Positions 53,822-61,968 of a stretch of 64,000 nt of DNA are shown here, in pieces. The position numbers and the translations under genes were made by a program. The notes below the pieces were generated by a model. That model saw nothing but the letters and a program-made list of their open reading frames with translations, made no database searches and was not told where the DNA came from. The stretch is taken from the NCBI RefSeq assembly GCF_002831565.1, contig NZ_CP025096.1:992001-1056000 (forward strand). The letters run 5' to 3'. The number at the start of each line of letters is the position of its first letter. The first letter of the stretch is position 1. The DNA comes from Spirosoma pollinicola (lineage in GTDB: Bacteria; Bacteroidota; Bacteroidia; Cytophagales; Spirosomataceae).

Positions 53822-53870
53822 AGGGTTAGTGTTGGCGTCGGTGGGTATGTGGGTGTATGTATTTATATGT

Positions 53871-53922
53871 GCGTACCCTGCACTGCGTACCCTGCACTGC
53901 GTACCCTGCACTGCGTACAGGG
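53871..53922. repeat. 14-bp tandem repeat
   Basis: Three exact copies of GCGTACCCTGCACT (53871-53912) and a partial fourth (GCGTACAGGG) lie upstream of the Y1 transposase start. No spacers are present, so it is not CRISPR. Confidence 0.85.
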
Positions 53923-53990
53923 TTAACCACAGTCAACACCTTCGGTGTTGTCCGCGTAGCAACACCGAAGGTGTTGACTGTGGTTAACCC
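53920..53990. repeat. 31-bp perfect inverted repeat with nested hairpins
   Basis: Arms 53920-53950 and 53960-53990 are exact complements around TCCGCGTAG. Each arm holds the smaller palindrome AACACC-TTC-GGTGTT. The sequence GGTTAACCAYAGTCAAC is shared with the hairpin at the transposase stop. It is a REP-pair or the right end of the IS200-like unit. Confidence 0.85.
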
Positions 53991-54001
53991 CAGGTGTATC
54001 C

Positions 54002-54106
54002 TGGGGTATTGGGTCATGTGGTGTCCTGGGTCATGTGGTGTCCTGGGTCATGTGGTGTCCTGGGTCATGTGGATGTCCTGGGGTATTGGGTCATGTGGTG
54101 TATCCT
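54002..54106. repeat. 17-bp minisatellite-like tandem repeat
   Basis: GGGTCATGTGGTGTCCT occurs three times exactly (54011-54061) with two imperfect copies to 54106. A larger unit with GGGGTATTGGGTCATGTGG occurs at both ends. It lies between the hairpin repeats and the 3' end of the GH43 gene. The unit length is not a multiple of three and no coding frame uses it. Confidence 0.85.
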
Positions 54107-54146
54107 ATGTCATGCAGCATACGCTGATACATGTAGTCTATCTACG

Positions 54147-56003
54147 CTACTTTTTCCCTAACCCTGACCCGTCATCAACCACTTTGCTTAATACCGATAC
54201 GCCATTTTCGTCAAATGCTTCGATGGCGAAGTAATAGGGGACACCAACGTTTAGGGCACGCAGTTCGAAGGTGTTGGGCTGGTCGTTCCAGAACTGATAA
54301 TTCTGATAGAGTTTGTCGGGAGCGATGCCCCAGCGGATGTTGTAGCCTACCGCACCCGGTACTTTGCTCCAGGACAGGTCGGCGTTACGCTGATCTTTTT
54401 GCCGTTTGGCGGTCAGGGTCGCTGGTGTAGCGGGTACTTTCCCCTGACCATTGCCGAACACCCGAAATGCGTTGATTGCCAGATGCGACCCAGCTACATA
54501 GACATGTTCATAGCGCACATAGCGTGCCCTAACGGGTTTTCCGTCTCCACGGGGATCAAGCTCAACATACGCACAGGCGCGGTCGCGTTTGGGTTCTTTT
54601 GTGAGATCGGCGGCAACCGTCCATTTTTTGTTATCGGTTGAGGTCAGAATTTTGAACTGCGTATACACCGTTGAGTCGGAGTCGTAGACGGTTTGTTTAT
54701 AGTCGATATAATCAACCTGCACGGCCCGTACATCGCGTTCGGCCCCCAGATCGAGGGTTAGCGTTTCGCCGGGTTTGTTCTGATTAGCCACCCAAAACGT
54801 ACGCGGGTCTTCGTCCGTCGTTCTGTCTGCCGACAGTGTATCAGTGGGTGAGGCTTTTAAGGTCGACGAGGCTACGGCAGGCTTACGGTAGGAGAGGAGC
54901 ATCCAGCCCGTAAACAGCTCATCGGTTTCCATGCCATTCTGACTGGGAACAGCTTTTGTGGCTAAATAATGCGGAAAATCGCCGAAACGAGTATTGGCAA
55001 ATAGCTGGTCGTCTTTGTCGAAACCCGCCGGATTCATCACAATCCGGCGTTCCATTCCCCAGTTATACCCAATCCAGGTTGTGCCGGTGTTCCAGTAGTT
55101 GCCGAAGTTATCCTGAAACGTGTTGCCGTGGCCGCAGCCCGTGGCAAAGCCGCCGGGTTTATAGGCTACCGGGTTATAAGGCGCATACTCAAACGGCCCG
55201 AGTGGGTCTTTACTCACATAGGTGCCATTGCCATACACGTTGTACTCCGTGCCGGGAGCGCCATATTGAAGGTAATATTTGCCTTTATATTTGGTCATCC
55301 AGGCCCCTTCGGTAAAGGGCTTGAACGGGTCGGAGTGGTTTGGGCCGAAACGCTCCCAACCATGTTTGTAAGGGTCGAGCCAAAGCATGGCTTTGTAGGC
55401 TTCGGCTGGATTATTACCCGCATAGGTGAGGTTGCGTTTCTTGTCCAGTTCGGCGCCAAACAATGGGTACACATTCGATGAACCCCAGTACATATACCAT
55501 TTATCGGTATCGTCGTCATGAAACAGGGCGGGGTCCCAGGGGCCAATGTCTTTGGGCAAACGCGGCATCCAGCGGTTAAGAAATTTCAGTTTACCTTTTT
55601 CGGGTTCGGTCGAGTAAAAAATAGGCCGTTGCTCAAAGGTAGACTGGAACAAATACATTGTATCGCGAACCGACAGAGCCGCCGGGGCGCACATATCCTC
55701 CATCGGCCACTTGTCGGGCACGATATAATTCCAGTTGATCAGGTCTTTTGAGTGCCACCAGCCGCCCTGAATGGTTACGAATAGATAATACTCCTTTTTG
55801 TGGTTGATAATAACCGGATCGGCCCCGGAGCGGTACGAGATTTTCTCGTTCAGTTGCTCAAAATTGTACCGATAGCTGATGTCCATCGGGTTGCAATAGG
55901 TCTTTTTCTGGACTTGAGCAATGTTCTCAAGCGAACAGATTGTTAGAAAGAGCAGGATCAGAAATCGCACGGAATTGTCAGGTTTAGGTAGGATCATTAA
56001 CAT
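54147..56003 (-). CDS. Family 43 glycoside hydrolase with discoidin and Fn3 domains
   Basis: About 618 residues from the ATG at 56003, which gives a signal peptide (VRFLILLFLTICSLENIAQ); a longer frame runs into the divergent gene. The five-bladed GH43 domain has SGADPVI (catalytic base Asp), IGPWDPALFHDDD (pKa-tuning Asp) and PFTEGAWMTKYKGKYYLQYG (acid Glu). It is followed by an F5/8 type C carbohydrate-binding-like domain (about 380-515) and a fibronectin III domain to the C-terminus. The likely substrate is an arabinan-, xylan- or galactan-type glycan. There is no adjacent SusCD pair. Confidence 0.9.
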   Translation of the reverse strand: MLMILPKPDNSVRFLILLFLTICSLENIAQVQKKTYCNPMDISYRYNFEQLNEKISYRSGADPVIINHKKEYYLFVTIQGGWWHSKDLINWNYIVPDKWPMEDMCAPAALSVRDTMYLFQSTFEQRPIFYSTEPEKGKLKFLNRWMPRLPKDIGPWDPALFHDDDTDKWYMYWGSSNVYPLFGAELDKKRNLTYAGNNPAEAYKAMLWLDPYKHGWERFGPNHSDPFKPFTEGAWMTKYKGKYYLQYGAPGTEYNVYGNGTYVSKDPLGPFEYAPYNPVAYKPGGFATGCGHGNTFQDNFGNYWNTGTTWIGYNWGMERRIVMNPAGFDKDDQLFANTRFGDFPHYLATKAVPSQNGMETDELFTGWMLLSYRKPAVASSTLKASPTDTLSADRTTDEDPRTFWVANQNKPGETLTLDLGAERDVRAVQVDYIDYKQTVYDSDSTVYTQFKILTSTDNKKWTVAADLTKEPKRDRACAYVELDPRGDGKPVRARYVRYEHVYVAGSHLAINAFRVFGNGQGKVPATPATLTAKRQKDQRNADLSWSKVPGAVGYNIRWGIAPDKLYQNYQFWNDQPNTFELRALNVGVPYYFAIEAFDENGVSVLSKVVDDGSGLGKK

Positions 56004-56030
56004 TTGGACAGGCTCACAAGTTAAGCACCT

Positions 56031-56486
56031 ATGACCAATATAAACAAGACTATCCTGCAATCGCTGGGCAGTGGCCTGGCCGGTGCCTGTGCGTTGACGG
56101 CGCTTCACGAAACCGCCCGCCAATTCATTTCAGACGCTCCCCGCGCCGATATTCTGGGAATGCGGGCCATCAAAAAAGTGATGGAAGTTGCCGATGAGGA
56201 GCCCCCCGCCGACGACGAACTGCACGATTGGGCGCTAGGCGGAGATATTGTATCAAATGCGCTCTACTATAGTTTGATCGGCCTGGCGAAACCTAAAGAT
56301 GCACTGGTAACCGGGGCGGCTTTAGGGCTTGCGGCAGGCGTGGGAGCTGTTGGCTTGCCCGGCCCAATGGGGCTGGGTACGGCACCCAGTAGCCGGACAA
56401 CCGCCACCGCAGCTATGACGATCGGCTGGTATCTGCTTGGCGGGCTGGTAACGGCAGGAGCCTATACATGGCTAAAGCGTAAATAA
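56031..56486 (+). CDS. Hypothetical membrane-associated protein
   Basis: A 151-residue protein with Gly/Ala-rich hydrophobic segments near 10-27, 85-115 and 128-147 and a charged middle (ADEEPPADDELHDW). It starts 27 bp from the GH43 start in divergent orientation, so promoters overlap. No family was recognised. Similar small glycine-rich proteins are common in Cytophagales without function. Confidence 0.7.
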   Translation: MTNINKTILQSLGSGLAGACALTALHETARQFISDAPRADILGMRAIKKVMEVADEEPPADDELHDWALGGDIVSNALYYSLIGLAKPKDALVTGAALGLAAGVGAVGLPGPMGLGTAPSSRTTATAAMTIGWYLLGGLVTAGAYTWLKRK

Positions 56487-56577
56487 GCTACTTTTTAGTA
56501 AGTTAGTAACGTTCAGGAGATCGAAAAAAAAGCCTGAATACAGACAGTACATTCCACAAATTATGTACCTTGACTGT

Positions 56578-56895
56578 ATGATTGCTACAACCCCGACACC
56601 TCCTTACTACGCTGTAATCTTTACGTCCATTCGTACAGATTATAATGATGGCTATAGTGATATGGCTACGCGGATGGTTGAGATGGCCCATCTACAACCG
56701 GGATTCCTGGGTGTCGAATCAGCCCGAACCGAGCTAGGTATTACCGTATCTTACTGGGAAAGTCCAGAGTCGATTCGTGTGTGGAAAGAAAAAGCCGAAC
56801 ACTTAATTGCCCAGCAGATAGGGCGCGAACGATGGTATGAAAGCTACAAAATTCGTGTCTGCAAAGTAGAACGAGATTACGGGTTTGAGTTGTAA
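56578..56895 (+). CDS. ABM-type monooxygenase-like protein
   Basis: About 105 residues from MIATTPTPPYYAVIFTSIRT (start at 56578; an ATG five codons upstream is also open). The ferredoxin-like dimeric alpha-beta fold of the antibiotic biosynthesis monooxygenase family shows in MATRMVEMAHLQPGFLGVES, GITVSYWESPESIRVWKEKA and HLIAQQIGRERWYESYKIRV. Members include haem-degrading or quinol-type enzymes and many of unknown role. It stands alone after a 76-bp gap. Confidence 0.85.
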   Translation: MIATTPTPPYYAVIFTSIRTDYNDGYSDMATRMVEMAHLQPGFLGVESARTELGITVSYWESPESIRVWKEKAEHLIAQQIGRERWYESYKIRVCKVERDYGFEL

Positions 56896-56961
56896 TGTGT
56901 TTATTCGTAGCTGAGATCTGACTGATTGGCGGTGAGAGTAGATACCAGTCGGGCTAAGCAA

Positions 56962-57891
56962 TTAACAAACCTCTGATCCGCAATCGTCACCTGCGCCAAT
57001 CTCGGTTTCGAGAGTTGCGTGGCTGATTTTTCGATGCTCCAGCCGGTGTCGGGCATCGGCTTTGAGTTTATTTACCGCAGCCACCGATAGGTTCGGTGCC
57101 AGCACAAGGTGCGCTGTCAGGGCGTTTTCTGTTGTGCTCATGGCCCATACATGCACATGATGAACGTCTTGTACACCCGCAACCGCCCGTAAGTCGGCCA
57201 GCACATCGGGGAGGTCAATATCTGCCGGAATGCCATCCATCGACAGCCGCAAACTATCGGTTAACAAACGCCAGGTCGAGCCCATGATAATAATGGCAAC
57301 CAGTATGCCAATGAGTGGGTCGAGCCAGGTCCAGCCGGTATAAGTAATCAGGACCCCCGCCACCACCACGCCCAGCGATACCAGTGCATCGACGACTAAA
57401 TGGAGGTAAGCCCCTTTTGCGTTCAGGTCGTGCTCTTTGTTTCTGAAAAATAGCATAGCCGACGCGGCATTGACCAGTATGCCCAGGCCCGCCACCCAGG
57501 CTACCGCACCACCCGCTACGGGTTCGGGATGCCGGAAACGACTGATGCTTTCCCACAAAATGGCGCCTATCGTAATTAGCAAAATAACGGCGTTCGTCAG
57601 GGACGCCAGCACCGTACTTTTCCGGTACCCGTAGGTAAAGCCAGGTGTTTGACGCACGCGTGCCAACCGAAACGCAAGTAGCGACAATAACAAACTCGCG
57701 ACATCGCTGAGGTTATGACCTGCATCGGCAGCAAGCGCCAGCGAATGATAATAAAAGCCCATGCCGAACTCGACAATGACATACACTGTGTTCAGAATGG
57801 CCCCAATAATTAACGCCCGATTTACGGAGGTCAGTACAGTAGGACCATGGTGATGCCCGGCGTGTTCTTCATGGTTGTGTTCGTGTGCCAT
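56962..57891 (-). CDS. CDF-family cation efflux transporter (CzcD/ZitB-like)
   Basis: A 309-residue inner-membrane antiporter. The His-rich N-terminus (HEHNHEEHAGHHH) precedes six TM helices. Helix 2 has ALAADAGHNLSDVASL (metal-site His and Asp), and helix 5 has HLVVDALVSLGVVV (His and Asp). The C-terminal cytoplasmic domain (about 215-300) has VHHVHVWAMSTTENALTAHL. It expels Zn(II) or related ions in exchange for protons. It stands alone here, 1.1 kb from a probable metal-related TonB cluster. Confidence 0.93.
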   Translation of the reverse strand: MAHEHNHEEHAGHHHGPTVLTSVNRALIIGAILNTVYVIVEFGMGFYYHSLALAADAGHNLSDVASLLLSLLAFRLARVRQTPGFTYGYRKSTVLASLTNAVILLITIGAILWESISRFRHPEPVAGGAVAWVAGLGILVNAASAMLFFRNKEHDLNAKGAYLHLVVDALVSLGVVVAGVLITYTGWTWLDPLIGILVAIIIMGSTWRLLTDSLRLSMDGIPADIDLPDVLADLRAVAGVQDVHHVHVWAMSTTENALTAHLVLAPNLSVAAVNKLKADARHRLEHRKISHATLETEIGAGDDCGSEVC

Positions 57892-58097
57892 CTAATTAGT
57901 TAAGTAGCGTGAACCGTATGCAGTTCATTTCGTCGTTGTAAAGGTAGATCAGCGAGGAATGCAACAGGTAGTCAAAAACAGGGTAGACGATGGATTGAGT
58001 AGTTTCCTGAGATCGAAAATGAAAGGAGATTAAAAAAATAAGAGTGCTGATTAGCCGATTGGCATACAAATTAGTTATTAATTATAAATTCTTTAAA

Positions 58098-58670
58098 ATG
58101 GTAACTTCTGGTATTAATACCGATGGAAGGCCGTACTTTCGTAACATGAACTTCTGTGGACCTTACGACAAAAAACTAGCGGAGCAGTATCAGCCAGTCC
58201 TGCATACCCCTATAGCAGCCGGGTGGGAGTTCAGGCAAAAACCACTTTTGCTAGCGGGTAGTGCCGGATGGCGATCTTTGGCAAAATTGCAGGATTGGGC
58301 ATTAACGGCCAGCGTTCGTCATGAACTACTGAGCGACAAATGGACAATTGTGATTACAGATCAGCATCAAATCATCCAGTATGTAAATCCTCATTTCGAG
58401 AAAATGACGGGCTATTCTAATTATGAAGCCATCGGACGCCGACCCAGTTTTTTGCAGAGCGAAGAGACATCGAAATTGAGTCGTCTGCGCATCAGACAGG
58501 CCATTGAGCAGCAAAAGTCTGTGAGTGAGTTGATGCTGAATTTTAGAAAAGACCAAACGCCTTATTGGTGTCAGGTTACGATTCGTCCCATTAGTAATCG
58601 GCAGAAAGAGGTGGTCAACTATATTGCTTTTGAGCAGGAGGTCCCATTTGATGAATCCAGCCTTAGTTAA
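58098..58670 (+). CDS. Stand-alone PAS/LOV-like protein lacking the flavin cysteine
   Basis: About 190 residues from the ATG at 58098 (a GTG further upstream is also in frame). A PAS domain fills about 75-185: KWTIVITDQHQIIQYVNPHF, MTGYSNYEAIGRRPSFLQSE and YWCQVTIRPISNRQKEVVNY. The GRRPSFLQ stretch aligns with the LOV signature GRNCRFLQ, but Pro replaces the photoactive Cys, so classical LOV photochemistry is not possible. No output domain is present. A small Cys-rich gene overlaps its 3' end by 20 bp. Confidence 0.85.
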   Translation: MVTSGINTDGRPYFRNMNFCGPYDKKLAEQYQPVLHTPIAAGWEFRQKPLLLAGSAGWRSLAKLQDWALTASVRHELLSDKWTIVITDQHQIIQYVNPHFEKMTGYSNYEAIGRRPSFLQSEETSKLSRLRIRQAIEQQKSVSELMLNFRKDQTPYWCQVTIRPISNRQKEVVNYIAFEQEVPFDESSLS

Positions 58671-58869
58671 TAAACATCAGAATGTCGATTGCCCACGTTG
58701 TCAGCGGCCTTTTACCTGCCGGGCGGGCACGATAAGCGTGTGCCAATGTAGCACACTGGTGCTAACTGATGCTCAGCATCGGTACATAAATTTTTTGTAT
58801 CAGGGTTGTCTTTGCGCCAACTGCCTGTTTGATTTACAGTCGGAGTATACCCAAAAAACAGGATCGTAG
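58651..58869 (+). CDS. Cysteine-rich CWC-type small protein
   Basis: A 72-residue protein from MNPALVNKHQNVDCPRCQRP, overlapping the PAS gene by 20 bp. Cys pairs CPRC, FTC, CQC and CLCANCL form the cysteine-rich CWC pattern, suggesting a small zinc-binding fold. The function of the family is unknown. The overlap implies translational coupling with the PAS protein. Confidence 0.75.
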   Translation: MNPALVNKHQNVDCPRCQRPFTCRAGTISVCQCSTLVLTDAQHRYINFLYQGCLCANCLFDLQSEYTQKTGS

Positions 58870-59004
58870 ATTACTGGAAAAAGAATTGCCTTACGGGCAC
58901 GTTTCACTGACGAGAACAGGCGGCAAAGCTGTTTTTTTTATCATGAATTTTTCTGACCGCATAGGGACAGATCGAATTCATCCTGATTTACCTTTGCGCC
59001 AGAA

Positions 59005-59382
59005 ATGAAAGGCGCACTGGTTTATATACTCCTCATTGCAACGTTGCTGCCAACCGTCAGCCCGTGGGGAACCATTGCGTATTATCACGTCAATAAAGAC
59101 TACATCGCCCGCGTCCTCTGCGAAAATCGCGATAAGCCCCAACTCCACTGCGACGGTAAATGTTATCTGGCAAAGCAATTGAAAGCGCAGCAGGATCGAC
59201 AGGATAAAGAAACGACTGAACGGGTGCAAAATACCCCCTTACTCCAGTTGTTCTGCCAGGCCAATTTGCCGTTTCAGTTTCGCTCAGTTCTGACTGTACT
59301 AGCGTCTGTTGAGTTTTCTGCTTATACTTTTCCTTCTTACGTGGCTCCCATGTCGGGCCCATTTCATCCTCCCCAGGTTTAA
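59005..59382 (+). CDS. Small exported Cys-containing protein upstream of a TonB receptor
   Basis: A 125-residue protein. The N-terminal hydrophobic segment (LVYILLIATLLPTVSPWG) is a signal or anchor, then ARVLCENRDKPQLHCDGKCY has three Cys and a His in a short stretch that could bind a metal, followed by a charged helix and a Pro-rich end. Proteins with this CENxxKPxLxCxGKCYL pattern occur in Bacteroidetes near TonB receptors. Their role is not established. The TonB receptor starts 131 bp downstream on the same strand. Confidence 0.7.
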   Translation: MKGALVYILLIATLLPTVSPWGTIAYYHVNKDYIARVLCENRDKPQLHCDGKCYLAKQLKAQQDRQDKETTERVQNTPLLQLFCQANLPFQFRSVLTVLASVEFSAYTFPSYVAPMSGPFHPPQV

Positions 59383-59465
59383 GTCGAGTCGCTTTTTTGC
59401 GGTTGAATAATGCCTTTTCTGACGCCGGATTTCAGTCCAGCGCTGGAGCCGTTATTTCTTATGCA

Positions 59466-59481
59466 CCAGATTTTAATCTGG
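59466..59481. repeat. Short palindrome upstream of the TonB receptor
   Basis: CCAGATTTTAATCTGG is a perfect 7-bp dyad with a 2-nt centre, 33 bp before the receptor start. A less perfect dyad (CCGGATTTCAGTCCAG) lies about 35 bp before it. It could be an operator or a dispersed short hairpin. Confidence 0.45.
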
Positions 59482-59513
59482 CCTCATTCTCTCTTTCGAC
59501 TTAAACGAGTATC

Positions 59514-61853
59514 ATGAACATGTATAAATTGTTCATAGCCTTAGGGTTATGGACTATGACTGCCTGTGTTGCATTGGCGCAGTCTGCTACTAAAGGGCTT
59601 GTATTTGATGCCCAAACCAAAGAACCAATACCCGGCGTAACGCTGGTTTTTCCTGATGGCAAAGGAACGATTACCGACGCAAATGGGCAATTTGTGCTAA
59701 CCGCCAACAGCACAAAAGTCATCATCTCTGCGGTGGGTTACCGCAAACAGGAGGTTACATTAATACCGAATCAATCTGTTCGTGTTGCGCTCGAACCGGC
59801 CGTAGAAGACCTTCAAACGGTGGTGGTAACGGGCAACCGGGAAGCGGCTCTTCGTACCGAAACGCCTATCGCTATCTCGAAGTTATCGGCCAAACTGATC
59901 AACGAAACCAAGCCGACGAGCATTTTCGAGGTGATCAACAAAACGCCGGGCGTATTGATGGTGAACCTCAATAATGAGCAGCATATGATGGCCATTCGGC
60001 AACCGATGACCACCAACGCGTACTTCCTGTACATGGAAGATGGCGTTCCCATTCGGCCAATGGGGGTATTCAATCACAATGCGTTATTGGAAATGAATCA
60101 GTTTACGGTCAGCTCCATTGAGGTTGTCAAGGGACCGGTTTCGTCCATTTACGGGCCGGAGGCAGTCGGGGGCGCCGTCAACTTCATTACCCAGCGGCCT
60201 ACTGCCGTGCCAACCGCCCGCGTGGGTATCCAGTTTGACCAATGGGGCTATAAGAGACTTCAATTTGGTGCCGGAGCACGGCAGGGAAAATTTGGTATTT
60301 ATCTGGGGGGCTTTGTGTCGAAACAGCGTAACTCGTGGATGGCCAGTTCCAACTACGACAAGTCGTCGTACTTTACCCGGCTCGAATATGCCTTTACGCC
60401 CAAAACCCGTCTGACGGGTACCCTATCCTACAATGATTATACTTCGCAAACCAGCGGCAGCGTCGATAGTACCGCTTTTTTCTCGCGACAGTATGCCAGC
60501 ACAACCGACTTTACCTATCGAAAAACCTTCTCGTTTCGCAGCCGCCTGACGTTGGAACACGACTGGAAAGATGGATCGGCGTCATTTGTTACGGCCTTTG
60601 TTCGCAATAATAGTGTTGGACAGAATCCGGCCTATTCGATTCGGTGGGTATCGGGTGCCGCAACGGCCACCGGGCAAATCAATAGCAACGATTTCAAGAG
60701 TTATGGAGTCATTGCCCAGCACACGCAAAAACTGAATTTCCTGAATAGTAAGCTCATCGTAGGAACCACACTCGACCTATCGCCAAACAGCTATTATGCC
60801 TACCAGACCGACTTAACGACGGAATTACGGGCTGATAAAAAGTCGGTGATCAAGTACACACAGGTGAAAGAACGGCCTGATATTCAATTGGCGAACTACC
60901 AGGCTGATATTCATAACGTAGCGACCTATGTGCAGTACGATTTTGACCCGTTGCCCAAACTTCGCGTATCGGCGGGCGTTCGCTACGACCGAATGGCCTT
61001 CGACTATACCAATGCGCTGGACAAGAGTTCGGGTGATAAAGCGTACAGTCAGGCGACGCCAAAAATCGGTGCGACTTATGATCTGAGCAACGGCAAGGGT
61101 ATATACCTCAACTACGCCAAAGGATTTTCGCCCCCGGCACTCACAGCTATTTTCCTCAAACGTACCAACCCAACGGTGACTGGTGATCTGTTCTATTACA
61201 ACCTTCAACCCGCCCGATTCACAAATATGGAAATTGGCGGCTGGGCGTCGTTGCTGAACAACAAAATTTACGTTGATGCGGCCCTCTACCAGATGAATGG
61301 CACCAACGAACTGCTCAACATCCGCCAGCCCGATAACTCAACGGACTATCAATCGGCGGGGCAGACACTGCACCGGGGAGTAGAGTTCAGTCTTACCTAC
61401 CGACCTTCAAAACAGGTATTCTTCCGCTTTGGCGGTACGCACGCCGTGCATCAGTTTGTCGAGTTTACGCTCAGTCAGAAAGTCTCCGATGTGGTGCAGA
61501 ACGTGAATGGAAAAGACATGCCGTCGGCTCCGCGCACCTTCTGGAATACCGAAATCAGTTATTACCCTGTCTGGCTAAAGAACTTTCGCAGTTCGGTGGA
61601 ATGGCAACACGTAGGGGCATGGTATCAAAATCAGACCAATACGATCAAGTACGGCGGCTACGATTTCGCTAATGTTCGGGTGGGTTATCAGTGGAAAGGC
61701 ATCGAGTTATTCTCGAACATACTGAACGCAACGAACGTCCTCTTTGCCACCAATGCCACCCGCGGTAACAACGCCACCGACCGCACGACCTACACGCCCG
61801 CAGCGCCAAGAACGTTTGTGTTTGGGGTTCAATATAGTTTTTCGGGAAAATGA
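59514..61853 (+). CDS. TonB-dependent outer-membrane receptor
   Basis: A 779-residue protein with a signal peptide (ending CVALAQ) and a CarboxypepD_reg-like domain (about 25-100: TKGLVFDAQTKEPIPGVTLV). A TonB box region (DLQTVVVTGNRE) leads to a plug (about 115-230: INKTPGVLMVNLNNEQHMMA, SIEVVKGPVSSIYGPEAVGG) and a 22-strand barrel ending VFGVQYSFSGK. Met and His are frequent in the plug (EQHMMAIRQPM), which fits metal or metal-chelate uptake. There is no SusD partner, so it is a siderophore- or copper-type receptor rather than a glycan importer. Confidence 0.92.
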   Translation: MNMYKLFIALGLWTMTACVALAQSATKGLVFDAQTKEPIPGVTLVFPDGKGTITDANGQFVLTANSTKVIISAVGYRKQEVTLIPNQSVRVALEPAVEDLQTVVVTGNREAALRTETPIAISKLSAKLINETKPTSIFEVINKTPGVLMVNLNNEQHMMAIRQPMTTNAYFLYMEDGVPIRPMGVFNHNALLEMNQFTVSSIEVVKGPVSSIYGPEAVGGAVNFITQRPTAVPTARVGIQFDQWGYKRLQFGAGARQGKFGIYLGGFVSKQRNSWMASSNYDKSSYFTRLEYAFTPKTRLTGTLSYNDYTSQTSGSVDSTAFFSRQYASTTDFTYRKTFSFRSRLTLEHDWKDGSASFVTAFVRNNSVGQNPAYSIRWVSGAATATGQINSNDFKSYGVIAQHTQKLNFLNSKLIVGTTLDLSPNSYYAYQTDLTTELRADKKSVIKYTQVKERPDIQLANYQADIHNVATYVQYDFDPLPKLRVSAGVRYDRMAFDYTNALDKSSGDKAYSQATPKIGATYDLSNGKGIYLNYAKGFSPPALTAIFLKRTNPTVTGDLFYYNLQPARFTNMEIGGWASLLNNKIYVDAALYQMNGTNELLNIRQPDNSTDYQSAGQTLHRGVEFSLTYRPSKQVFFRFGGTHAVHQFVEFTLSQKVSDVVQNVNGKDMPSAPRTFWNTEISYYPVWLKNFRSSVEWQHVGAWYQNQTNTIKYGGYDFANVRVGYQWKGIELFSNILNATNVLFATNATRGNNATDRTTYTPAAPRTFVFGVQYSFSGK

Positions 61854-61862
61854 ATTTCTTTA

Positions 61863-61951
61863 TAACACAGAGAAACGGAGGTATCACGGAGTTCACAGAA
61901 TTATCGAAAATCGCTCGCTGAACTCTGTGATACCTCCGTTTCTCTGTGTTA
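61863..61951. repeat. 33-bp inverted repeat between TonB receptor and sialidase-fold genes
   Basis: Arms 61863-61895 and 61919-61951 are complementary with one mismatch around a 23-nt loop. The unit contains ACACAGAGAAACGGAGG, a sequence type dispersed in many bacterial genomes. It starts 10 bp after the receptor stop and can act as a terminator-like hairpin. Confidence 0.8.
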
Positions 61952-61968
61952 AAACTAACCGACAATAT

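Noticed and set aside
53871..54106. Tandem repeats that might be read as a CRISPR array
   Set aside because: Units of 14 and 17 bp are contiguous without unique spacers, and no cas genes are in the window.
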